64,000 nt of DNA, from assembly GCA_039105265.1 (NCBI GenBank), contig JAPFFF010000041.1, positions 1,178,001-1,242,000 on the forward strand. The letters run 5' to 3'. Source of the stretch: Tritrichomonas musculus (taxonomy: Eukaryota; Parabasalia; Tritrichomonadida; Tritrichomonadidae). Under the pieces are notes generated by a model that did not search any database, had not been told where the DNA came from, and worked only from the letters and a program-made list of their open reading frames with translations. The translations under genes and the position numbers were made by a program. Positions 50,055 to 61,527 of this stretch are shown here, piece after piece. Every line of letters begins with the position of its first letter. The first letter of the stretch is position 1.

Positions 50055-53000
50055 ATGACTGAAAATCAACAACCATTAACGCAAGATCAAAAAATAGATT
50101 TAGCATTAGCGAATTTACGTGAAAAGGGTTGGCATCTTTGGAGAAATACTATAGCATTTCCGAATGCTGCATATGTAGAAATGGCTGAATTCTTTTATTC
50201 AAATTGTATTGAATTATTAAATTTTGGTGTGGAAAATGGCAATGCAATACCTGATTTATCTTTATTGTTTGATTATTACATGAATTTTCCTGAACAAATG
50301 CAGTTTATAGGATTAGACGTGATTCATTATTTAAGATTCGTTGTAGACGTTTTATTTGCTCAAACAGTTAGAGATAATTATTTTCCAGGATACGATATTC
50401 AAAAAATACATAATCAATTCATTGATTTCAAAAATAATAATGGACCGAATTTAATGATTTGTAAAAGTGATTTTGCAAGAGGAAGAGTGACTGCACTTCA
50501 AAATTATTGGAAAGAGATAGATTGGAAATATTATAGCATATATCAATTAAACTATGATTTCGTTGGAATTACAGAATTTGAGGCTGCATTTTGGTGGAAA
50601 TTATTGCAAAGAATTCATCATAATAACGAATATTATCAGCAAACTTTTATTGAAATCAGACAAAAATTCTATGATAAATCATTGGATGAGAAAGTTTTTG
50701 ATAACGATGAGGTCAAAATGGGAAATTATCGTTTTTTCCTAAATTCTGACATCTATGTTGATATGCATCAAATAAATTGGACGGTTTTGCAACAATTACG
50801 CAATCCCAATTTTAAATTATATCAGGACGTAGAAAAAATAAAACAATATTTATTGAGAACAATTCCAGGAACCAATGATGAATTATTAACACCTGATGAT
50901 TTTGATATAAGGGTTGAAGATTATTATAACGATTTTGTTTCTGGTGGAATAGAAAGTGTTATTATAGAATTAGATGAATTAATCGATTGTTTCGAACGAT
51001 TGGGAAAAGAGAATTATCAAAATATTCCAACATTTTTCACAATTGTTTGTATTCGACTTGCTCTGAATGGAATAAAATGGTTGGATTTCCAAAAAGCAAA
51101 ACCCGATCTATTAAATTTTATTAAATGGTGCGAAGAGAATAAAATTCAAGATATGGATAATATTAGAAATATTGAGGATGTCAGTAAAAATTTGGTAAAG
51201 TTTGCTCAAGATAAGACGAAAAGTTTATCTAGTTGGATAATTGAACAAAAAACCAGAGATGAATATATTCGAAAATTAAAAGCCGCTAAAGCTAAGAAAG
51301 AATTATGCACTAGATACCAATCATTTATCGATGAAGCAGATACGACACATCCTGTGAGTATTGCAGCATGTGGGTTGAAAATTGAACAACGTTATTCAGA
51401 AATCTCAAAAGCACAACCATTGTTAGATCCAGTGGATATTTATAATAATATATTAATGGAAAAAGATAAAGAATTGTTGGCTATCAACAAAGACAAAGCG
51501 AATGAATTAAAGGAACAGGCTGAATATGATGAGTCATATTGGAAAGATGAAATTTGGAGATACTCTCTTCCTGTTTATTTTGCATCAGATGATGGTGCAG
51601 TAGATAAGGATAAAAATGAAATACCATTAACATTGGTAGGAGCAAATCAATTTGCAAATACAATTGCAAAGGAATACCCAATGAATCCAGGAGACGCGAA
51701 ACAATTTTTGAATGATATGGTTGATCCAAATAATTTTGATCAGATGGAAAAATATTGGACAGCATTCAATGCAATGATATACACAAATCTGCAATTTTTG
51801 ATGAATGCACAGGAGTGGAATTCAGAGGAATTTTTCAATTATTGGTATCCATTGGCCAAATCATTCCAAAACAAAGTTAGAGAATATCAAAAAAGTATCG
51901 ATCAACAATATCAAAAAGCAGATGATTCAGTAAGAATAAAAGCAAAAGAAGAGATGACTCATCAATTACTAAAAGAACAATATGAACAATATAAGAAAGA
52001 TTTAGATGCATTCTTGAAACAAAATCCAGAACGAGAGGGTCAAGTTTATCGTATTTATTATGATAAGAAGATTCAAGAAAAATTACTTGCTGCAAAAGAA
52101 GCAGAACAAGCGAATGAAGAGGATGAAAACATGGATCAACCATTTGAAGTTCCAGGATTGACAGATGACCAAGTATTAGATAATTATATAAATCAATTAA
52201 GTCCTGATCCAACAAAAAGAGGATTATCAGATAAAGAAATGTTAAATGAAGTGAGGGAACCGAATATTGCAAACTATGGAAATAATTGGTTGGCAAAAAT
52301 ATTACAACAAATTGAAGGGTTACCATGTATTCGTTTGAAAGAATGGATCGATATTCAAGGAGATATGGAAGAAATGAGAACAAAAAATTATGCATCATCG
52401 AATGAATTGTCTCAGGATATGGAAAATAGACGAATTGCAAATACAAAAACATTGATTGGATGGATTGGAGGCCAATATCTCAAATTTGACAGAAATGAAA
52501 ATGGTGAAAATATTATCACAAAATTATCAATGGTTGGATGTTCGAATGGATGGACATGGACCGATTTTGTTCATTTATGTAAATTGTATAAGAGATCAAT
52601 TGATCAATTTCGTCAAGAGATAAGCGGAATTTATCAGAAATTATATGAATCAGCGGGATTGAAGATCGGTGAAGACGAATTTATTGATCAAGTTTTTGAT
52701 GAAATGGAAAACCTTTGGACGACAAGACAACAAATAAAATTTAAGGATCAAATTTTAGAGGAATGGAAAGAAAGATATGCAAATCAAATTTATTTGAATG
52801 ATTTTCAAAGAATTCAGAGTCGACTAATATCAAGTGCAAAACAAATTTTTAAAGATTTCAATTTAAGTGATAAAATAATAACCGGATATGTTCTTCAATT
52901 TTTCCCTGATGATAAGACAACGAATTGGCAGCCAAAAGAGACAACTGCTCATAATAATTTATTAGCCAAAAGAGAAGAATTAGAACGAGTAAAACAAATA

Positions 53001-56000
53001 AGAAATGGAATGATTGAGACAATAATTGAGCGAAAGAAAAAAGAAAATGAAGCATTAAATATAACAAATTATAATGAAAAAAGTGACCGTGATAAATTCC
53101 AACAATTATATATCAATGGTGATCGAATTATACAAGATAGTTTGACTGAAGACTTAAATCAAATAATGGAAAGTTCACAAACAAGTCTTGACAATGCTGT
53201 CAGAAAAAATATACAAAAGAAGGTGAAAGAAATTTATGATAGTCATGGATTTTCAGTAGATAAAGATACAATCAAAAGTGAAGCAAATGCAATTTTTACA
53301 GCAAATAATTTTGATCATGATTTGAATAAATTAAATATTCGATTAGCATCATCAAAAAATTCAATTGGTTTGGCATTTGAAGAAATTATTCGTACAAAAA
53401 TTGCTCCAGATATTGATGTTATAAATGCAATCGCTAAATATGTATCAGGTGTTAATTCATATGATAAAAATGGTGAAATTCAAAAATATTATCAAACACA
53501 TTTTTCAAATGAAAAGGAAGCAATAGAATTTATTAATAATGAAGCGAAAAAATGGCATACAAGAGAAGAAGAAGCAATAGAAAAAGAAAATGCAAGAATA
53601 ATTCAAACAATAAACCAAAAATATAGAGAAGCACAAAGGAAATTCGATGATAAGGATGTTAAAAATGTGCTTGGTTTATTTACGAGCCAGGATTCAATAG
53701 ATGCAAAAGAAAATGCATACAATCAATGGATAATCGATTGGGATAGTGCACAAAAAATAATCGATAAAAGAACGATAGAAATCAGGAAAACAATTGAAGA
53801 ACGAATGAAAATTACAGGTGAAAGATTTAATGATAATGAAGTGAATAATGAGATCTACTTGTCACATATTTATAACAATAAAAAGCAAAATGAAGTTTTA
53901 AATGATTTAACAAAACGATTAGAAAAAGAACAAAAAATGGTAGAAGATACAAGAAAAAATATTGAATTAGAGACTTTGAAAATTCAATTGAAAGATGCAT
54001 ATGGAAAAGAATTTAATGAAAATCTATGGAATACAATATTACTAGATCAAACAACTCCGAATATCAATGAAAAAATAAAACAAATGATAACTGACAAAAA
54101 TCATCAGAAAGGAGAAGATGAGAAAAATTTAACAAATTTATTGACCGAATGTTTCAGTGATGCTTTCAGTGATTATGCATCAGGGTATACAAAATTTACT
54201 CCAAATGCTATTGAATCGATAATGATAGCTAATCCAGAATGTAACACTATATCAAAATTAGTTATTTATTTAAATCAACATCGAAAGAACTTCAAATGGA
54301 CTGGGACAATTTTTAAGAAATGGAATAAATATCAAATTTGGGAAGAAGTTGCTGACAGTAGAAAATTCTCCGAAGTAGGTGGGAAATTTGATCAATTATG
54401 GATTTTAACTGAATCTTATGCTGATATTTTGAAACTTTTTAATTATTCTGTTGCAACATTAGAACAACTCAAACATCATCAAAGGAGAGAAGAAAAAGTT
54501 AGAGAATATGTTGAAAGTTGGGAAACAATCAAAAGACAAAAAAACCAAACATCATCATTCATGAGTGAAATAGAGAAATATAGTCAAGGTAAAACTAAAG
54601 AAGAAAGAGAAGATTTCGAAATGGAAATAATTGGTCATTGTGAATCAAAAGAGGAGATATCATCATACATGAAAGCAAGAGGTTCTTATATTGCACTAGG
54701 AAAAAATATGGATAATTATGCAGATCGTTTGAAATTTGAAGACTATTATAGAAATTTTTCAAAAGAACCAGATATGGTTTTAAAAATAGAATCAATGGTA
54801 GGCAATGTTCCGATTGAAAATGTTCCTCAAATAACTGCTTTAGAAGGTCAATTAATGAATACTTATCCAAAGAAATTTTCACATAAAGTATTCAATTCAA
54901 CAAAAGAGTCATGGTTTAAAAATAATGGAAAAGCTTATTTATTATATCTTCAATATGAACAAAAATATCAAGAGTATCTTCGATTTTTTCAAAAGAGACA
55001 AAATTATGACACTTTTCTAGATTTCTCAATTCATAATGGTGGAGATTTTACAACTTTAGGTACATATATAACAAAAGAAGTTAATGAATTAACAGATGCA
55101 GAAAAAAGAATTCAAACCTCAATATCAGTTTTAAATAAAATTAATGAACTCAATGAATTGTTACCAAAAGAAAATCAATATTCAGTTCAAACAGTTGCAG
55201 TCGCATATAGAAATGAAACAATTCCAGAAATAGATTCAAAACTTCAAAATTTAATCAATGAACAAGAATCTTATCGAAATACAAATGAAAATTTAGATGA
55301 AGCAATCATTCGTTGGAGGGCTTTATTCCCTGAAGATTTAAAAAGTTCAACAGATTGGAGAACAGAATTCGGATCAAATGGAGCTGCAATCAATGCTATT
55401 AACAAATTAAGTCATATTTATGAATTTTGGTATAGAACTCATCCATATGAAGGAGTAAATTTATGGAAATATATTCATGAAAACGCACAGGATTCAATCA
55501 ATACAGCTCAAGAAAAATTGCAAAAATATTATGATGAAAACAAATATAAATATAACACATGGGACGGAAACAATTTATTGAAAAAATATGTTCAACAATA
55601 TTATCAAGGTTTTGGGAGATCAATTGCAGAAGCCGCAGGATTTTTATTTGGTAAATTTGATGGAAATTTAGAAGATTGTTTGAAATTCTTTGAAGGATAT
55701 GAGAAAAATTTGAAAATCAATCAGAGTTTTTCAAAGAAAGGAAATAAAAAATTCAATGACATCGGACATTTCTTCAATGAATATATGAGTAAAAATACAA
55801 AAGAAAATAAATATACATTTCTGAATCAATTCAAAACAGATTACAAAAATTATAAGAAAACAAGAGAATCATGGAGAACAAATAAAGATTATATCAAAAG
55901 TCAAGATATTCTTCCAAAATTAAAGCCAGAATTTATTTCAACGATTACTCAAGTCGATATGTCATGGAATGAAGATGAAATGTATTCAAAATATTTAATT

Positions 56001-59000
56001 CCAATTGCTCAATTATATTACAAACAATTACATAAAGGTCAAGATTTTGATATATCCAATTATGCCAAAGATAAGGTTTGTTTCAATGCTATTGTTGAAA
56101 AATGTGACAAAAAACAAAAAGATTTAGATACTTGGGATAAGTCAAATATTGAAGCAACTTATATTTCATATCAAAATTCTCAACAAATTGAATCAAAATT
56201 AACTTGGGAACAATTCAAAGATAAATATCAAACACCTGAAAAAGCTCAAATTGCAATCGATATTGATAAATATAGAAAATTAATAAAAGAAAAATTAGAC
56301 ATTACTGATGAAGATTTACCTGGTCAAACACGTTTTAAAGGTTATCATGAAACAGAAATTGGAAGTCAAAAAAGATTAGATTGGTTAAGAAGATATTATA
56401 CAAATTTAACAGAAAAATTTAATGAATCATGGAAATCTGGAACAATGCTAACAATATATAATAATTTCCGAGAAAAATATTCAGATGATCCAGATTATTC
56501 AACAATAGAAAAGACTGCATCAAAATATGGTTTTGATTATTTGACAGGAAAAACTGATCTGAATTATCGTTATCATTTAGCACTTTACAAAGAAAAATTC
56601 AATGAAGAATATAAACCATCGATAGCACCAGAAAAAAATGAAGAAAAAGAAGTGATCATAGAAGATATCAAAAAGAAAATTCAAAGTGTGGATCAATATA
56701 ATAATCTGAATTTTCTCTTAGTCTTACAAAAATATAATTCGTCTGCAGAACATCAACTTGAGGTAGTAGATATTGTCAAAAATTTTGGAAAGGATTATTC
56801 AAATGCAATTATTTGGTTAGAATGTGAAAAATTAAAGAATGATATTATTGCCTTACAACCAGACACCGCAGAAAAAGTTCGTGCAATAACAAATTCAATT
56901 ACTGGAAAACAAGAATTACAAACATTATATAGAGATGCTACAAAAGATGCAGCTGCTTTTCAATCAACTGAGTTTCATCAATTATTAAGTAAATATAACG
57001 AATATAGAAATGAACATAATTCCGTTGATGACATTCAAAGAAAATTTTCAACAAAAGATTATATTAAATGTGTAAATTTAATGAAATGTGACATTTTAGA
57101 AAAAATATTAGTTACGAATTATAAATACACTAAGGAAAATTTGAAAAATGTCAAAGAATCAGATGCTGGATTAAGATTAGATCATTTACAGAAAATTGAA
57201 ATGGATTTAAAGAAAAAAATTGAGGAATTTGAAAGTGATCCTGGGGTTGTAAAATTTTGGGATATTTATCGACTTGCAGAAGATGCTGAATATAGAGATA
57301 AAAGAAATCTATTGGTAGCTAAAAAATATGATCTCGATCTTGCTTTTAATGAAGTCTATTCAAAAGCTTGGAACGCATTATCTGCAGATGAAGGAATAAT
57401 CAATGGAAATTCAATAAAAGAGAAAAATCAAAATTATTATATTTTAATCGATTCTTGGCTCAAGAAAAAAGATATCTTCGACAAAGATCCATTAATTCAA
57501 GAATATCTTAATATGCCGCAAAATAAAGTTACTATTACTGGATTATTGAAAAGATACAAATCAAATACAAATCCAGAAGAAGTCAGAATTGATGCGAGAT
57601 GTTATGTCTTAAATGAAATGAATAAAGTTGTATATGAAAAATATTTAAAAGAAACAAATGAAAAAGACGATAAGTATTTGACCATAACTGATCAGAAAGA
57701 ATTGGCAGAATATTTCAGAAAGAAACAAGAACAACATAATAAGGACCAAATTGATTGGAAAAAACTTGATCCTCTTCGATTAGAATGGAATAAAATTCAT
57801 ACCGGAGACGATAAAAAATTCTTAAAAGATTGGCAAGCTGTCTATAAGTATTGGAATGGACAACTACAACAAGCAACAGTCGAATTGAAACTAGAAAAAG
57901 ATAAACATAATTGGCAAAAAGAGTTTCAAGAACCGTTTATTCCACCAGACAAGATGTCAGCAAATGATGTTCTGAAAAAAATTCAAGATTATTGGAAAAT
58001 CTATTCTCGTTTTTATCAGAATTATTCAAATTTCATTTCTAACTGGAAAGAATACACTTCGAGATATCCAACAGAGAAATTAACAATGGATAAGATTATT
58101 GACACATACAAATCTGATGTCGTCACAGCAAATAATTTCTTAAAATATGGAATATTGAAAAGTAAATATAAGAGTGTTTACAAAAAAGATTATGCAATAA
58201 AAAATGATTATCCAACTCCAGAAGATATTGATGCATTAGAGACTGAAATCGCAACATATAGCAAACGACAAGAGGAATCCAAAACAGATACAGAATTAAT
58301 GGATGCTTTTCGAGAAATGGAAAGTAAATATGATGATAATCAGGAAACATTAAGAGAGTTGTTGGAAAAGAATAAATTTGATCCGAAGACAACAAAATTC
58401 AAATTAAAGATAAAGAATAAGATCAAAGACTTTGAGACTGATTACAAAATCATTTATACTTTAAATCAAGTAGAAGAATTTGGGTCTACCCCAGAAAGTC
58501 GTTATAATTATCTTGACAAAGAATACAAAAGAATTCAAAATGAATATTCAAAATTAGAAGCAATGCCCAAAATAAAAGAATATTTAGATTATTATAATGA
58601 TGATCTTGGAGAAGGAAAAAGTTTGAAAGATTTGTTTTCTGAAGAAACGAATGGTCATAATGCATACAAAACTTATTATCATATCTTGATTACAGTTCAT
58701 AATAAATTGAATCCAAATAAAGCAAAAGATACAACAAAAGAACCAGAAAGTTATAAACGAGCTTGTGATGATTTGAAACTTGAAATTGAAAACATTCGTG
58801 AAGCAATCAAGAAATTTGGAGGAAATGCAGTATGGAAGAAATTAACAAATTCAGAGAAAGATGAATTAGTTGCTGAATACAAAAATACATCCTATGGTCA
58901 TGTTCGAATGGCAATGAAGACAGAAATTGAAGAGTATAATAAAAAGAACGATCATGAATTCAAGTTTGATGATATTAGGAAAAAATTTGAAAAGAAAGGA

Positions 59001-61490
59001 AAAGAACTATCACTACTTAATAATTATATTAAAGCTGCTTTGAAATATAATTATGATGAAAATTTGGAAAAAATAATTAGTGACTTTAATGCAGAAATTA
59101 ATGACACAACAAAAGAAGTAGATTTGAATCAAGAAAAAGATGAATTATCAAATGCTTATGAAATTGTGAAATATTGTAAATTAACTCCATTACAGAAAAG
59201 ATATGAAAGTGCTTTTGGAAGAAAAATATCTTTGGATCAAATGATGTATTATCCATATCAAATTCGTGACAAAGTTCAATGGAAAATACAAAATGAAAAA
59301 GATTTACAATTTGATATCGATACTGCTTATCATGCAAATCTTGCAAGAATATCTCATAAAGAATCTCAAGAATTTCAAGGAATTGCTAAAAATGAACAAG
59401 TTTCATTTGAAAAATTCTTAGATAAATTACGATATGATGAAGAATCTAAAACTTACTCAAAAGTGACAGAAGATGAATTGATAAGTTTATATAAAACAGC
59501 AATAAAGAATTATGAACAAGAAAAAATTGCTACCGAAAAGAAAATCAACGAAAATATAGACGCAATAAATAAAAATTTGGAAGAAGGTTCAAAAGTGACA
59601 AAAGAAGAATTGAAAGGATTAACTTATTCAGCAAAAGATTTGGATTATGTGAATGCAATTTTAGACTTCAAACCGTTATATGAAAATCATTTTGGAAAAA
59701 CAAAAATTAATGTGAAGGATATTGTTAATAAATTTGCACCAGATACGAAAAATATTGATTGGATGTATGTATTAGAAAGTATTGCATTTATTCCATTATT
59801 AGATGACCATAATACACTTCAAAAGAAATTAGGAACGATGAAAACGGAAGATGTGACATATGTTCATAAAACTTATATTGAACCAGAAATAGCAAAAAGA
59901 CCAGAGAAAAAAGTGAAAGTAGATGATATTCGAAATGCATATGTAAAATATAAAGAACAAGTTAAAAAGGAAAAGAAAGAATATTTCAAGAATCTATTAG
60001 AAGAATATCATAAACATATCGACGATAGTTCTGAAACATATGAAAAGTTAGCTGAATTATATCCGTCATTGGATGATTTAGAAAGATATTTGAAATTAAA
60101 TCGCTATATTGCAAAGACGAATAAATATTATCGAGATCTGAAAACAAATTATAAGAAAGAAAATACTCTCTTAAAATATGATGATTATAAAGATAAACCA
60201 TTGAATAATTTGGAACCAAGTATCATTCTTTTGCAACAAAAAGAGAATGAAGCAAAGAAACAATGGGATGATGAGAAAGCAAAAGATGATAAAGAGAAAG
60301 AACATAAAAAGAAAGTCGAAGAGAAATTAAAAGATTTGAATTCGTATCGTCGAAAAATAAATATGACTGAAATTGGATTTGAAAGATTTAAGAATCAAGA
60401 TACTGAAACTGCATTACATGAAATTCAAAATATGATAAATGAAGCTCAAGAAAAAGAAAGACAACAAAATCAAAATAATGGTAATACAATTGGTGGTGCA
60501 TTAAGAAATACTGGGTATACAAATCCATTCAATAAGCCCGCAACAACACCAACAACAAATACAACACCAACAACCACAACAACAACACCAACAACCACAA
60601 ATACAGATTTAACAATTAATGATGATTCAGAAAAGAAAGAAGAGAATGTTTGGGCTAAACGTTATGAAGGTGGAATTACAAGTTTAATTCAACAAAGTTC
60701 GAAAGGTAATGTATCAATACGCCAATTATTGTTAGAACAACAAAAGAAAAATAAATTAAGTGGGAGACCATCAATAATGTCTCAATTCAATGAAAATCTT
60801 CCTCCTAAACCTGTTGTTCCATATCAAACAAATTCAAATATAAATAATTTATTTTCATCTAAAACAACAATGACAGAAGAGAAAGAAACACCAATAGAAA
60901 AGAAACCATTAGTAAGTCCAATATCTGAAAAACCAATGACAATGACAAAAATAGAACCTGGTAAGAAAATTAACTTATTACCTACAAAAGTTGACGAACC
61001 AGAAGTAATTCAAACAAAATCAATGACTCAAATTTTACCAAGAAGAGGTCGGAAAAATGCACCATTACGATTCAAAGTATTGGCTCAAAAACAGAAACCA
61101 ATTGAAACAAAAATTGAGGAAAAGATTGATAATGATGATGATGATGATGTTGAGGAAGTTAAACCAAAGAAACCAACAATTAATACAAAAGCTAAAGGAA
61201 ATAAGAATTTGAAGAAACAAAAATCAGAAAGAAGTAAACTTTTGAAAAAGAAGAAGAAAGAACCAAAAAATAAATTTGATATTGATATTGAAGCGAAAAC
61301 AAAACCAAAAATAATTGATGAAAAAAGTACAATCGACAAACTCGATCTATCAAAAACAACACCTGTAAAACCTATTATTGATCCTGTAAAACCTATTATT
61401 GATCCTGTAAAACCTATTATCACATCTGAAACTCCAAGTGTTATTTCAAATAATCCTCAATTAATGAAGTTTCTGAATTCAAAGCTTTAA
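50055..61490 (+). CDS. Giant helical-repeat protein of the virus-like element, 3811 aa
   Basis: One uninterrupted frame of 11.4 kb. The N-terminal 400 residues look globular and aromatic-rich (WWKLLQRIHHNNEYY, FNLYQDVEK-like helices). From about 400 to 3450 the sequence is charged, helical and almost free of Cys. By eye it carries a dozen or more degenerate modules of roughly 90-110 residues with the pattern aromatic-x3-[YF]...[DE][IV]xxx[FY]...A, e.g. YNEYRNEHNSVDDIQRKF, YENHFGKTKINVKDIVNKF, YESAFGRKISLDQMMYY, YDSHGFSVDKDTIKSEA. The last 330 residues are disordered: a Thr/Pro tract, Lys-rich segments and three DPVKPII units. There are no membrane segments or enzyme motifs. A scaffold, tegument or length-measuring role is conceivable, but this is inference; I know of no standard Polinton core gene like it. 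Confidence 0.8.
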   Translation: MTENQQPLTQDQKIDLALANLREKGWHLWRNTIAFPNAAYVEMAEFFYSNCIELLNFGVENGNAIPDLSLLFDYYMNFPEQMQFIGLDVIHYLRFVVDVLFAQTVRDNYFPGYDIQKIHNQFIDFKNNNGPNLMICKSDFARGRVTALQNYWKEIDWKYYSIYQLNYDFVGITEFEAAFWWKLLQRIHHNNEYYQQTFIEIRQKFYDKSLDEKVFDNDEVKMGNYRFFLNSDIYVDMHQINWTVLQQLRNPNFKLYQDVEKIKQYLLRTIPGTNDELLTPDDFDIRVEDYYNDFVSGGIESVIIELDELIDCFERLGKENYQNIPTFFTIVCIRLALNGIKWLDFQKAKPDLLNFIKWCEENKIQDMDNIRNIEDVSKNLVKFAQDKTKSLSSWIIEQKTRDEYIRKLKAAKAKKELCTRYQSFIDEADTTHPVSIAACGLKIEQRYSEISKAQPLLDPVDIYNNILMEKDKELLAINKDKANELKEQAEYDESYWKDEIWRYSLPVYFASDDGAVDKDKNEIPLTLVGANQFANTIAKEYPMNPGDAKQFLNDMVDPNNFDQMEKYWTAFNAMIYTNLQFLMNAQEWNSEEFFNYWYPLAKSFQNKVREYQKSIDQQYQKADDSVRIKAKEEMTHQLLKEQYEQYKKDLDAFLKQNPEREGQVYRIYYDKKIQEKLLAAKEAEQANEEDENMDQPFEVPGLTDDQVLDNYINQLSPDPTKRGLSDKEMLNEVREPNIANYGNNWLAKILQQIEGLPCIRLKEWIDIQGDMEEMRTKNYASSNELSQDMENRRIANTKTLIGWIGGQYLKFDRNENGENIITKLSMVGCSNGWTWTDFVHLCKLYKRSIDQFRQEISGIYQKLYESAGLKIGEDEFIDQVFDEMENLWTTRQQIKFKDQILEEWKERYANQIYLNDFQRIQSRLISSAKQIFKDFNLSDKIITGYVLQFFPDDKTTNWQPKETTAHNNLLAKREELERVKQIRNGMIETIIERKKKENEALNITNYNEKSDRDKFQQLYINGDRIIQDSLTEDLNQIMESSQTSLDNAVRKNIQKKVKEIYDSHGFSVDKDTIKSEANAIFTANNFDHDLNKLNIRLASSKNSIGLAFEEIIRTKIAPDIDVINAIAKYVSGVNSYDKNGEIQKYYQTHFSNEKEAIEFINNEAKKWHTREEEAIEKENARIIQTINQKYREAQRKFDDKDVKNVLGLFTSQDSIDAKENAYNQWIIDWDSAQKIIDKRTIEIRKTIEERMKITGERFNDNEVNNEIYLSHIYNNKKQNEVLNDLTKRLEKEQKMVEDTRKNIELETLKIQLKDAYGKEFNENLWNTILLDQTTPNINEKIKQMITDKNHQKGEDEKNLTNLLTECFSDAFSDYASGYTKFTPNAIESIMIANPECNTISKLVIYLNQHRKNFKWTGTIFKKWNKYQIWEEVADSRKFSEVGGKFDQLWILTESYADILKLFNYSVATLEQLKHHQRREEKVREYVESWETIKRQKNQTSSFMSEIEKYSQGKTKEEREDFEMEIIGHCESKEEISSYMKARGSYIALGKNMDNYADRLKFEDYYRNFSKEPDMVLKIESMVGNVPIENVPQITALEGQLMNTYPKKFSHKVFNSTKESWFKNNGKAYLLYLQYEQKYQEYLRFFQKRQNYDTFLDFSIHNGGDFTTLGTYITKEVNELTDAEKRIQTSISVLNKINELNELLPKENQYSVQTVAVAYRNETIPEIDSKLQNLINEQESYRNTNENLDEAIIRWRALFPEDLKSSTDWRTEFGSNGAAINAINKLSHIYEFWYRTHPYEGVNLWKYIHENAQDSINTAQEKLQKYYDENKYKYNTWDGNNLLKKYVQQYYQGFGRSIAEAAGFLFGKFDGNLEDCLKFFEGYEKNLKINQSFSKKGNKKFNDIGHFFNEYMSKNTKENKYTFLNQFKTDYKNYKKTRESWRTNKDYIKSQDILPKLKPEFISTITQVDMSWNEDEMYSKYLIPIAQLYYKQLHKGQDFDISNYAKDKVCFNAIVEKCDKKQKDLDTWDKSNIEATYISYQNSQQIESKLTWEQFKDKYQTPEKAQIAIDIDKYRKLIKEKLDITDEDLPGQTRFKGYHETEIGSQKRLDWLRRYYTNLTEKFNESWKSGTMLTIYNNFREKYSDDPDYSTIEKTASKYGFDYLTGKTDLNYRYHLALYKEKFNEEYKPSIAPEKNEEKEVIIEDIKKKIQSVDQYNNLNFLLVLQKYNSSAEHQLEVVDIVKNFGKDYSNAIIWLECEKLKNDIIALQPDTAEKVRAITNSITGKQELQTLYRDATKDAAAFQSTEFHQLLSKYNEYRNEHNSVDDIQRKFSTKDYIKCVNLMKCDILEKILVTNYKYTKENLKNVKESDAGLRLDHLQKIEMDLKKKIEEFESDPGVVKFWDIYRLAEDAEYRDKRNLLVAKKYDLDLAFNEVYSKAWNALSADEGIINGNSIKEKNQNYYILIDSWLKKKDIFDKDPLIQEYLNMPQNKVTITGLLKRYKSNTNPEEVRIDARCYVLNEMNKVVYEKYLKETNEKDDKYLTITDQKELAEYFRKKQEQHNKDQIDWKKLDPLRLEWNKIHTGDDKKFLKDWQAVYKYWNGQLQQATVELKLEKDKHNWQKEFQEPFIPPDKMSANDVLKKIQDYWKIYSRFYQNYSNFISNWKEYTSRYPTEKLTMDKIIDTYKSDVVTANNFLKYGILKSKYKSVYKKDYAIKNDYPTPEDIDALETEIATYSKRQEESKTDTELMDAFREMESKYDDNQETLRELLEKNKFDPKTTKFKLKIKNKIKDFETDYKIIYTLNQVEEFGSTPESRYNYLDKEYKRIQNEYSKLEAMPKIKEYLDYYNDDLGEGKSLKDLFSEETNGHNAYKTYYHILITVHNKLNPNKAKDTTKEPESYKRACDDLKLEIENIREAIKKFGGNAVWKKLTNSEKDELVAEYKNTSYGHVRMAMKTEIEEYNKKNDHEFKFDDIRKKFEKKGKELSLLNNYIKAALKYNYDENLEKIISDFNAEINDTTKEVDLNQEKDELSNAYEIVKYCKLTPLQKRYESAFGRKISLDQMMYYPYQIRDKVQWKIQNEKDLQFDIDTAYHANLARISHKESQEFQGIAKNEQVSFEKFLDKLRYDEESKTYSKVTEDELISLYKTAIKNYEQEKIATEKKINENIDAINKNLEEGSKVTKEELKGLTYSAKDLDYVNAILDFKPLYENHFGKTKINVKDIVNKFAPDTKNIDWMYVLESIAFIPLLDDHNTLQKKLGTMKTEDVTYVHKTYIEPEIAKRPEKKVKVDDIRNAYVKYKEQVKKEKKEYFKNLLEEYHKHIDDSSETYEKLAELYPSLDDLERYLKLNRYIAKTNKYYRDLKTNYKKENTLLKYDDYKDKPLNNLEPSIILLQQKENEAKKQWDDEKAKDDKEKEHKKKVEEKLKDLNSYRRKINMTEIGFERFKNQDTETALHEIQNMINEAQEKERQQNQNNGNTIGGALRNTGYTNPFNKPATTPTTNTTPTTTTTTPTTTNTDLTINDDSEKKEENVWAKRYEGGITSLIQQSSKGNVSIRQLLLEQQKKNKLSGRPSIMSQFNENLPPKPVVPYQTNSNINNLFSSKTTMTEEKETPIEKKPLVSPISEKPMTMTKIEPGKKINLLPTKVDEPEVIQTKSMTQILPRRGRKNAPLRFKVLAQKQKPIETKIEEKIDNDDDDDVEEVKPKKPTINTKAKGNKNLKKQKSERSKLLKKKKKEPKNKFDIDIEAKTKPKIIDEKSTIDKLDLSKTTPVKPIIDPVKPIIDPVKPIITSETPSVISNNPQLMKFLNSKL
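61362..61421 (+). repeat. 21-bp in-frame tandem repeat at the end of the giant gene
   Basis: Three tandem copies of CCTGTAAAACCTATTATTGA plus T (the last slightly shorter) encode PVKPIID units. The near identity at DNA level shows recent expansion. Confidence 0.9.
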
Positions 61491-61527
61491 ATTTATCTTC
61501 TTTGATTTTTATTTTTATTCAAAAATC

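Noticed and set aside
52858-59346. Minus-strand frames inside the giant ORF
   Set aside because: They are hydrophobic complements of a Lys/Glu/Asn-rich coding strand and have no starts with context.
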